Shown in pieces: positions 55,867-64,000 of a stretch of DNA of 64,000 nt; positions within the stretch are counted from its first letter, which is position 1, and each line of letters starts with the position of its first letter. Under the pieces are notes generated by a model. The model searched no databases and had not been told where the DNA came from. It saw only the letters and a list, made by a program, of their open reading frames with translations. Both the position numbers and the translations under genes were made by a program. Location of the stretch: assembly GCF_001956915.1 (NCBI RefSeq), contig NZ_MLJO01000010.1, forward strand, positions 186,001-250,000. The letters run 5' to 3'. The stretch is from Intrasporangium flavum (GTDB lineage: Bacteria; Actinomycetota; Actinomycetes; Actinomycetales; Dermatophilaceae).

Positions 55867-57987
55867 CTAGGCCCGGCGGGCCTCGATGCGGTCGAGCTGC
55901 TCGGCGAGGAAACGGCCCTCGTCGTCGACGTCGAACGTGAACCCCGACGCGAACGCCTGCTGGGTCCACCACCCGTCGGGGTGCTCGACGTCGGACCGGC
56001 TGCGGACCGCGGTGACCCGGTGGCCCCGGACGGCCGCGATGAGGTTCTCGTTGCGCGCCGTGTACGCGTCGGGCCCGAGGACGACGACGTCCTTGGGATC
56101 ACGGCAGAACATGAGCGAGAACAGGCCGCTGCCCGCGAACCCCGCGACGGTGTGCGCGGCGCGGAAGCGGGACACCTGCACGGCCAGCGAGTGCTCCTCG
56201 GGGTGCATGATCTCGAATCCCCTTGCGGCGAAGAGCTCCTCGACCTCCGCGACGTTGTGGCACGAGCGCTTCAGAGAGGGCCTGCGCGAGACGAAGAGGC
56301 GCTCGGCCCGTGGCCGGTCCTCGGCCTCGCGGACGAGGTGGTCGCCGACGCGGTCCCAGACGGCGGCGAGGTCCGGGTGCACGAAGCGCGGCAGCGAGAA
56401 CATCCCGGTCGCGATGTAGAGACGCTCGGGCCGGCACGGGGCCGCGAACACGTGGACGTCGTCGGCCGTGATGCCGAAGGCCCCGAGCACCTCGGACTCG
56501 AACGGCTTCAGCGCCATCGGGTCCCGGTCGTGCTGGAGGGTCAGCAGCACCTTGACGTCGGGCTCGCGCTCGCGCACCTGCTCGAAGGCCCAGAGGCGGC
56601 TCACCTGCTCGGTGAGCAGGTGGCCGAAGTGCCCCGGCCACTCCGAGTCGAGGTGGAACCACGCCCCGGGCAGCGGGTCGGGGTCGCGCACGTCGCGGCG
56701 CACCACCCCGAACCGGGGGAACTTCTCGACGACGTAGATGTTGGCCATCCGCGCCATCCAGTTCTGCCGGAAGGTCTCTGGGTAGAGCAGGTGGTCGCGG
56801 GTCACGACCTGCCCGCGCGAGCAGACGGCGTCGTCGTAGCGCCGCAGCACCATCTCCGGCACCCTGAACTCGGTCTGCACGTACGGGTCCGCGGCGCGGT
56901 TCACGACGTACTCGTTCTCGGCGCACCACGTCACCGGCGGCAGCGACGCGAGCCGCTCCCCGAGCGCCGGCCGCGCGGCGAGCACGGCGTCGACCTCCTC
57001 CTCGCGCAGCTTCGGGGCGACGCGGGTGCTGTTGACGAGGCGCAACACCTTGCTGTGCACGTGCACCTCGGCCAGGCACCCGGCGAGGCCGAAGACGTCG
57101 CGCCGCTCCCACCCCTTCGACAGGTCGTCGACGAGGTCACGGGTGCGGGCCGCCTGGGCGTCGGCCACGAGCGACCAGAGGTCACCGTCGTACGGCGGCT
57201 CCTCGGGGATGTTCTCGTTCGGCAGCGCGTCGCGCGCCTCGGGACGCGTCGGGGAGCCGGGGGCGCTTGGGGCGCCGGCGCCCTCGGACGCGTCGGGCGC
57301 CTCGGTGGCGTCGGTCTCCCCCGCGGTCGGCACGAGCCGGCGCGCGACGTACCAGCCACCCTTGTCGAGGTGCATGAAGGTGCGCTGGAACAGGCGTGCC
57401 TGCTCGGTGCCGGAGAGGTCCGACGCGTCGACGACGACGTCGAAGGGGCCGGCGACGGTGAGGCGCACGTGCACCTCGGAGGGGTCCTCGTCGAAGCGGA
57501 CCCGCTGCACCGTCAGCTCGGGCCAGGCCTGCTCGAGGAGCGAGGCCCAGGCGTCGACGTCGTGCGCACCGGTGACGACCAGGCGCCCCTCGGGCCGGCG
57601 CGAGACGGCCTGGAGCACGATCTGCAGGGCCTCGTAGTGCGGCCGCGACACCGACCACGTCGCGGCCTCGGCGAGGGCCAGCAGGTCCTGCGCCGTCGGG
57701 GGCGCCCAGGGCGCCGGCTCGTCGACCATCTCCGGCGCGGCCTCGCCCGAGCCCGCCGAGTCGGGGGTCGCGGTGGTCACCGCGGTCGCGGCGTGCGCCC
57801 CGTCGTCGGCGGAGCCGCCCTGCCGTGGGGCCTCCCCCGTGCCGTCCGACGACGCGTCGTCGGGCGTGCCCGCGACCGCCTCCGACGAGGTGTCCACCGC
57901 GGCGGAGTCCTGGCTCCCGGACGCTTCTGGCCGCCGTCGGCCGAGCACGCGCTTCCACTGCACGGGCACATCAAAGCACGCGTGCAT
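55867..57987 (-). CDS. GT61-type glycosyltransferase with disordered acidic region
   Basis: The 706-residue protein has a low-complexity acidic N-terminal tract (about 20-100), a methyltransferase-like or Rossmann-like middle section (about 110-220), and a C-terminal DUF563/GT61 domain from about 390 ('FHLDSEWPGHFGHLLTEQVS', 'RLFVSRRPSLKRSCHNVAEV', 'HTVAGFAGSGLFSLMFCRDP'). GT61 enzymes add sugars to surface glycans. The combination of these parts is unusual. The ATG at 57987 is the most upstream reasonable start; GTG 57969 is an alternative. Confidence 0.75.
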   Translation of the reverse strand: MHACFDVPVQWKRVLGRRRPEASGSQDSAAVDTSSEAVAGTPDDASSDGTGEAPRQGGSADDGAHAATAVTTATPDSAGSGEAAPEMVDEPAPWAPPTAQDLLALAEAATWSVSRPHYEALQIVLQAVSRRPEGRLVVTGAHDVDAWASLLEQAWPELTVQRVRFDEDPSEVHVRLTVAGPFDVVVDASDLSGTEQARLFQRTFMHLDKGGWYVARRLVPTAGETDATEAPDASEGAGAPSAPGSPTRPEARDALPNENIPEEPPYDGDLWSLVADAQAARTRDLVDDLSKGWERRDVFGLAGCLAEVHVHSKVLRLVNSTRVAPKLREEEVDAVLAARPALGERLASLPPVTWCAENEYVVNRAADPYVQTEFRVPEMVLRRYDDAVCSRGQVVTRDHLLYPETFRQNWMARMANIYVVEKFPRFGVVRRDVRDPDPLPGAWFHLDSEWPGHFGHLLTEQVSRLWAFEQVREREPDVKVLLTLQHDRDPMALKPFESEVLGAFGITADDVHVFAAPCRPERLYIATGMFSLPRFVHPDLAAVWDRVGDHLVREAEDRPRAERLFVSRRPSLKRSCHNVAEVEELFAARGFEIMHPEEHSLAVQVSRFRAAHTVAGFAGSGLFSLMFCRDPKDVVVLGPDAYTARNENLIAAVRGHRVTAVRSRSDVEHPDGWWTQQAFASGFTFDVDDEGRFLAEQLDRIEARRA

Positions 57988-58007
57988 GCGCGCGAGCCGG
58001 GAGGTCC

Positions 58008-59264
58008 TCAGCCCGAGTGCGTCCTGACGCCGTAGCGCCCACGGCTCGCGAGCGCCCACCGCGACACGGGTACCGAGACCGCTCCGATGACGAGCATGAA
58101 TACGGCGAGCACCAACCACCCGGTCTCCCCGAGCCCGACGCAGAAGAAGGTGACGACGGGCGGGGCCACGACCGACATGACGCTGAACCCGAGCCCGGCG
58201 AAGCCCTGGTACTGCCCCTGCCGCTCGTGCGGTGCGAGGCCCATCTGCAGGCCCCACTGGCCGCCGGAGCCGACCATCTCGCCGACGACGTGCACGAGGG
58301 CGCCGGCGACGAGGGCCGCGATCGCCAGCCACGCGGGGCCACGGTCGGCCAGGGCCACGACGGCGAACCCGGCCGCGATCCAGCACGACCCGCGCACCAG
58401 GGCCCGCGCGCCGGCCTCGACCGAGTCGGCGCGCCGCGACAGGCGCACCTGGAACAGCGCCACGGCGGCGGTGTTGACGACGAGGATGATCGCGACCATG
58501 ACCGGCGGGGCCGCCGTGCGCTGCGACACGTAGAGGGCCAGACCGAGCTCCATGACGAAGAAGTGCATCGAGAACAGCCCGGTGAGCACCGTGACGACGA
58601 CGTAGGGCCAGTCACGCAGCACCGCGAGGCGCGGCTCACCGGCGCCCCGCGCGTACGGCGGCAGGTCCGGCAGGCGCGTCGTGTTCCACGCGGCTAGCCC
58701 CGTGAAGACGGCGTTGAGGAAGAAGACCGAGACGTAGGCCCACGGCCGGTCGATGACGAGGGCGGCGCCACCGAGGACCGAGCCGAGGCCGAGCGCGGTG
58801 TTCGTCACGGCGCGCAGGTAGGCCTTGAAGAGGACGCCGCGCCCGCCGGTCGCCAGCTGGGCGATGACGCCCTGGTTGACGGCTCCGGCGCCGCGCTCGA
58901 ACACGGTGAGCAGGCCGAGGAGGACGGCGAGCGCCCACGGGGTGCGGGCGAACGCCGGTGGTGCGCTGAAGAGGGCGGCGCCGGCCATGAAGACGGTGAG
59001 CACCCGGCGCGGGCCGCGGACGTCGCCGAGGTGCCCAGCAGGCACCTGCACGACGATGCCGACCACGGCGGCCACGGACATCGCGAGCGCCACCTCGGTG
59101 GCGGAGAAGCCGACCTGACGGGTGAAGTACAGGGCGCTCGTCGTCAGGACGGCACCGGCGCCGAACCGGTTGGCGAACGAACCGAGTGCGAGGATGCGCA
59201 GGTCACGGTCGACCGGGATCCCGTTGCGCGTCAACGGTTCTGCAACCAGCTCGGGTGTCGTCAC
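58008..59264 (-). CDS. MFS transporter
   Basis: The 418-residue protein has 12 predicted helices and the MFS loop 2-3 motif 'GHLGDVRGPRRVL'. It resembles multidrug exporters of actinobacteria; substrate is unknown. The GTG start lies 23 bases from an operator-like palindrome, so expression is probably controlled by an unlinked MarR-type repressor. Confidence 0.85.
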   Translation of the reverse strand: MTTPELVAEPLTRNGIPVDRDLRILALGSFANRFGAGAVLTTSALYFTRQVGFSATEVALAMSVAAVVGIVVQVPAGHLGDVRGPRRVLTVFMAGAALFSAPPAFARTPWALAVLLGLLTVFERGAGAVNQGVIAQLATGGRGVLFKAYLRAVTNTALGLGSVLGGAALVIDRPWAYVSVFFLNAVFTGLAAWNTTRLPDLPPYARGAGEPRLAVLRDWPYVVVTVLTGLFSMHFFVMELGLALYVSQRTAAPPVMVAIILVVNTAAVALFQVRLSRRADSVEAGARALVRGSCWIAAGFAVVALADRGPAWLAIAALVAGALVHVVGEMVGSGGQWGLQMGLAPHERQGQYQGFAGLGFSVMSVVAPPVVTFFCVGLGETGWLVLAVFMLVIGAVSVPVSRWALASRGRYGVRTHSG

Positions 59265-59286
59265 GGTGGCGGGCCCTTCCTCGATT

Positions 59287-59304
59287 TATCTCGACATCAA
59301 GATA
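59287..59304. promoter_or_regulatory. MarR-type operator upstream of the MFS gene
   Basis: TATCTCGA-CA-TCAAGATA is an 18-bp inverted repeat with one mismatch, in an unusually AT-rich patch. It resembles the TCTTGANNTCAAGA operators of MarR-family regulators. It sits 23 bp from the MFS start and 69 bp from the divergent phosphatase start. Confidence 0.6.
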
Positions 59305-59372
59305 TACGACGTTGCACGGGTGGGTGCAACCGGTTTGTCGCGGCGTCCGACACGTCGCGTAGGGTCGAGAAC

Positions 59373-60260
59373 GTGTACCGGCCGAACTGGATCGAGATCG
59401 ACGGCGTCGTCAACATGCGCGACCTCGGCGGCCTGCCGACGTCCGACGGAGGCACGGTCCGCCCGCACCGCCTGATCCGCTCGGACAACCTCCAGGACCT
59501 CCCACCCGCGTCGGTCCGCCACCTCGTCGACGTCGTCGGCGTCCGCGACGTCGTCGACCTGCGCACCCACGTCGAGGTGGCCAAGGAGGGCGAGGGGCCC
59601 CTCCTCGCCGAGCCCGCCGTCCGGTACCACCACCTGACGATGTACCGCGAGGACACCTCGGAGTCCGGCATCCCCGCCGCCGAGCGCGCCCTCCCCTGGG
59701 AGACCGACGAGCGCCGGGCCCGCGGCGCGGCCGAGCGCGCCCGCGCGGCGTCCGCGACCGCCTCGGCCGGCACCGACGCGGTGGCCGACGAGCGGGCCGA
59801 GGAGGAGCGCCGCCGCAGCCACGACGCGTTCTGGTCCGAGCACTACCTGTCCTACCTCGCGCAGCGCCCCGACTCCGTCGTCGCGGCGCTCCGGGCCGTC
59901 GCAGCCAGCGAGGGCGCCTCGATCGTGCACTGCGCGGCGGGCAAGGACCGCACCGGCACGGTCGTCGGGCTCGCGCTCACCGTGGTGGGCGTGCCGGCCG
60001 ACCTCGTCGTCGCCGACTTCGCCGCGTCCGCCGAGCGGGTCGCGGCCATCATGGACCGGCTGCGCGCCAAGCCGGCCTACGCCGACAACCTGCGCGACAA
60101 GACCGTCGCCCAGCAGTCACCGACCACCGACACGATGCGCCTGCTGCTCGGCGCGCTCGAGGCGCGCTACGGCGGTGCGCTCGGCTGGCTCGACACCCAG
60201 GGCTGGACCGACGCCGACACCGAGCGGCTGCGCGCCAAGCTCCTCGCCGACGCCGGCTGA
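59373..60260 (+). CDS. tyrosine-protein phosphatase (PtpB-like)
   Basis: The 295-residue protein has the phosphatase loop 'VHCAAGKDRTGTVVGLAL' (HCxxGKxR) and the N-terminal 'GVVNMRDLGGLPTSDGGTVR', both typical of the PtpB/Y_phosphatase3 family that acts on phosphotyrosine or phosphoinositides. An Ala/Arg-rich helical insert lies at about 115-145. TAGGGT seven bases before the GTG supports a leaderless start. Confidence 0.88.
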   Translation: MYRPNWIEIDGVVNMRDLGGLPTSDGGTVRPHRLIRSDNLQDLPPASVRHLVDVVGVRDVVDLRTHVEVAKEGEGPLLAEPAVRYHHLTMYREDTSESGIPAAERALPWETDERRARGAAERARAASATASAGTDAVADERAEEERRRSHDAFWSEHYLSYLAQRPDSVVAALRAVAASEGASIVHCAAGKDRTGTVVGLALTVVGVPADLVVADFAASAERVAAIMDRLRAKPAYADNLRDKTVAQQSPTTDTMRLLLGALEARYGGALGWLDTQGWTDADTERLRAKLLADAG

Positions 60261-60273
60261 CTCCCCGGCCCTC

Positions 60274-60334
60274 CCGGTTCGACGTGTTCGACGCGTTCGA
60301 CGGTCGGGGATGACCGGGTGAGGCGTCGAACCGG
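60274..60334. terminator. inverted repeat between convergent genes
   Basis: CCGGTTCGACG (60274-60284) is perfectly complementary to CGTCGAACCGG (60324-60334). The left arm is part of a 9-bp tandem repeat (GTTCGACGN, three copies, 60277-60303). It may terminate transcription from both sides. Confidence 0.45.
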
Positions 60335-60346
60335 AGGACGCAGGGC

Positions 60347-60805
60347 TCAGCGGAGCGTCACGTGCAGGTGGATGACACCCTCGACCGTCACCGTGCCGTC
60401 GGTCCGCGTCGCGGTGACGCGCACCGGCACGTCGGTGCGGCCGTCCTGCCACGCCTCGGGGTCGGTCTGCGCCGTGCACGTCAGGTCGGTCGTCGACTTC
60501 GCGACGTAGCGCACCTCCATCCCCTTCGGGATCCACCGGTGCGTCGCCGGGATGCTGGCCTCGGCGAGCAGGCCCATCGCGGCCTCGAGACCGTTGCACG
60601 CCGCGATGGCGTGGACGGTGCGGATGTGGTTGTGCACGCGTCGCCGCTTGGGCACCACGACGACGGCACGGTTCGGCTCCACGGCCACGACGCGCGGGCG
60701 CACGGTGCGGAAGTACGGGGCGGCCGTCGTGAAGGCGCGGGCGAAGACCCAGCGGCCGAGGGGGCGACGCTCGAGGCGTCGGTACAGGGCGTACACGTCG
60801 GTCAT
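60347..60805 (-). CDS. hotdog-fold DUF4442 protein
   Basis: The 152-residue protein has the hotdog/thioesterase-like segments 'PRVVAVEPNRAVVVVPKRRR' and 'HIRTVHAIAACNGLEAAMGL', typical of DUF4442. Relatives may act on acyl-CoA thioesters. TAGCAT six bases before the ATG suggests a leaderless mRNA. Confidence 0.82.
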   Translation of the reverse strand: MTDVYALYRRLERRPLGRWVFARAFTTAAPYFRTVRPRVVAVEPNRAVVVVPKRRRVHNHIRTVHAIAACNGLEAAMGLLAEASIPATHRWIPKGMEVRYVAKSTTDLTCTAQTDPEAWQDGRTDVPVRVTATRTDGTVTVEGVIHLHVTLR

Positions 60806-60881
60806 GCCGCGATGCTACCCGCCGGTAACCAGCCGGGCGAGATGAGCGGGATGACGCCCCACCTCACGGCGGGGCACCCCG

Positions 60882-62726
<1,845 letters not shown>

Positions 62727-63021
62727 GGGCGACACGGTGGGGCGAACCTCGCGGTGTGGGCGGCGGGTGGACGGTCGTGCACGGCCGGCGCGGCGGACGA
62801 GGTGCCCCGGAGGGTGTCCGCGGCCGCGGCCGGCATCGTCCCAGTCTCCCACGTCCGGGGCCTCTCCCGTGCACACCCCGGCTCTGGCACCTCGGGTGCG
62901 TCTCGGCACCTCGCCGTCCGCCCTGTGGCGCCCGGTTCGCGGGAGGATGTCGAGACGCGTCGGACCCGGTCGACGTGCACGTGAGGGGCGGCACCGGGCC
63001 GCCCGGGACGGAGGCACACCC

Positions 63022-63384
63022 GTGGACACCCTCGACACCCTGGTCACCCGCTCCGACGGCCGCGACGACGGCGAGGAGTGGACCGAGAACTACGAGCGGC
63101 TCCCGGGCGGCGCCGGCGTCAGCCTCATCCTCGAGTCGACGACGCAGGAGGGCGTGGGCCCGCGCCTGCACCAGCACCCGTACGCGGAGACGTTCGTCAT
63201 CCGCCGGGGCTCGGCGACCTTCAGCGTCGGCGCCGGTGCCGACGCCCGCGAGGTGGTCGGGCGCGCGGGCCAGGTGCTCGTCGTGCCGGCGGACACGCCG
63301 CACCGGTTCCGCACGGGGCCGGGTGGCTACGAGGCGGTCCACATCCACGCGAACGACCACTTCGTCACCGACTGGCTCGAGTGA
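63022..63384 (+). CDS. cupin-domain protein
   Basis: The 120-residue protein has one cupin barrel with metal-type residues in '[20 protein letters not shown]' and '[20 protein letters not shown]'. Small cupins bind metals or small ligands; the role is unknown. GGAGG lies nine bases before the GTG start. The 295-bp region upstream, shared with lepA, contains no other recognisable feature. Confidence 0.82.
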   Translation: MDTLDTLVTRSDGRDDGEEWTENYERLPGGAGVSLILESTTQEGVGPRLHQHPYAETFVIRRGSATFSVGAGADAREVVGRAGQVLVVPADTPHRFRTGPGGYEAVHIHANDHFVTDWLE

Positions 63385-63436
63385 CGTCAGCGCGTCAGGC
63401 CGTCAGCGCGTCACTGCGGTCGGGGCGTCACCGCGG

Positions 63437-64000
63437 TCAGTGCGTCGGCGCGGCGGCCGGCTCGGGGGCGTCGGCCGACCGGACGGCGGTGCTGCCGGCC
63501 GCGCGTCGCTCGAGCACCACCGACGTGACGGCGACGCCGACACCGAGGACGGCCAGACCGGCGCCGACGAGGCTGGGCGCGCCGTAGCCGAAGCCGGCCG
63601 CCAGCACGACCGAACCGAGCCACGCCCCGAGGGCGTTGGCGGTGTTGAGGGTCGAGTGGTTGAGCGCGGCGGCCAGCGACTGGCCCTCGTGCGCGACGTC
63701 CATGAGCCGCGTCTGCAGCAGCGGCACGAGGATCGAGGGCAGCAGCCCGAGGACGAACACCATCGTCACGCCGAGCCACAGCACGTGCACGGCCTGGCCG
63801 AACACCGCGAGCAGCACGGCGATGAGTGAGAGCGCCACGACGATCCCGCGCAGGACGCCGAACCGGCGCCCGACCCGGCCCGCCAGCGCCATGCCGATGA
63901 CCATGCCGGTGCCGTAGGCGGCCAGGACCCACGGGATGTACCGCTCGTCGAGGCCCGCCAGCGAGGTCATCGTCGGGGTGATGAAGGAGTACATCGCGAA
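63437..64000 (-). CDS. MFS transporter, C-terminal part (truncated by window edge)
   Basis: The last 187 residues of an MFS permease are present: about six helices with the loop 'GMALAGRVGRRFGVLRG' (motif A-like) and 'LNHSTLNTANALGAWLGSVV'. The start lies beyond position 64000. Resembles the Bcr/arabinose-exporter-like group; the C-terminus is an Ala/Pro-rich tail. Confidence 0.82.
   Translation of the reverse strand, partial: FAMYSFITPTMTSLAGLDERYIPWVLAAYGTGMVIGMALAGRVGRRFGVLRGIVVALSLIAVLLAVFGQAVHVLWLGVTMVFVLGLLPSILVPLLQTRLMDVAHEGQSLAAALNHSTLNTANALGAWLGSVVLAAGFGYGAPSLVGAGLAVLGVGVAVTSVVLERRAAGSTAVRSADAPEPAAAPTH

Noticed and set aside
54868-58035. Open frame of over 1000 codons on the plus strand
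   Set aside because: It is antisense to hemW and the GT61 gene, which both have clear motifs. Its translation is a compositionally skewed Arg/Val/Asp chain with no domains, typical of a frame mirror in very GC-rich DNA.
60277-60303. GTTCGACG repeats as LexA half-sites
   Set aside because: Copies are in direct orientation without the facing CGAAC arm at four-base spacing, so they cannot form a LexA box; no gene starts there.
62727-63021. Possible gene in the region between lepA and the cupin gene
   Set aside because: Frames here lack a start site with ribosome binding site and have no recognisable protein features; treated as promoter region.

Overview
This is about 64 kb of chromosome from a very GC-rich Gram-positive actinobacterium. 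The protein set fits the Micrococcales, possibly the Intrasporangiaceae group; that placement is inference from gene content and codon use, with no 16S gene in the window. Genes are densely packed, 4-bp start/stop overlaps are frequent, and no stretch above about 300 bases lacks a gene. Apart from the end of an IS481-type transposase at the left edge, I see no prophage, CRISPR array or plasmid function.

Layout. 1-2.8 kb: transposase tail, small membrane and secreted proteins, a dienelactone-hydrolase-like enzyme divergent from a winged-helix regulator. 3-8 kb: a secreted M23 peptidase, then a complete glutamate-type ABC importer operon (ATPase, lipoprotein, two permeases). 8.1-12.1 kb: tRNA-Asn and a hypothetical gene-dnaG-dgt cluster. 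12.1-14 kb: an ECF sigma factor coupled to a membrane-anchored protein. 14-22 kb: mixed enzymes (YdeI-like, dusB, hydrolase, SseA-type sulfurtransferase, HEAT protein, secreted S1 protease). 22-27.3 kb: glyS, a small membrane protein and a Zur-controlled znuACB-zur operon. 27.5-31.7 kb: secreted beta-propeller protein, uppS, recO, a probably SOS-controlled AlkB homologue and a DinB-fold protein. 31.8-39 kb: integral membrane protein, leuA with a leucine leader peptide, two unrecognised genes plus a 48-residue ORF, and a ScyD-like secreted protein. 39-45 kb: era, CBS transporter-associated protein, ybeY, phoH, S10 peptidase, HIT protein. 45-47 kb: a second ECF sigma/membrane-protein pair. 47-50 kb: rsmE, dnaJ and hrcA with a CIRCE operator. 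50-64 kb: DUF3097, a CHAP hydrolase with three C-terminal repeats, aldehyde dehydrogenase, hemW, a GT61-type glycosyltransferase, MFS transporter, tyrosine phosphatase, hotdog protein, lepA, cupin and a truncated MFS gene.

The regulatory DNA is the most informative part. A perfect Zur palindrome covers the znuA promoter, a consensus actinobacterial LexA box precedes alkB, a CIRCE element precedes hrcA-dnaJ, and a leucine leader with a competing hairpin precedes leuA. Many genes carry a -10 hexamer of the form TANNNT six to eight bases before an ATG or GTG, which predicts leaderless mRNAs and helps to fix several start codons.
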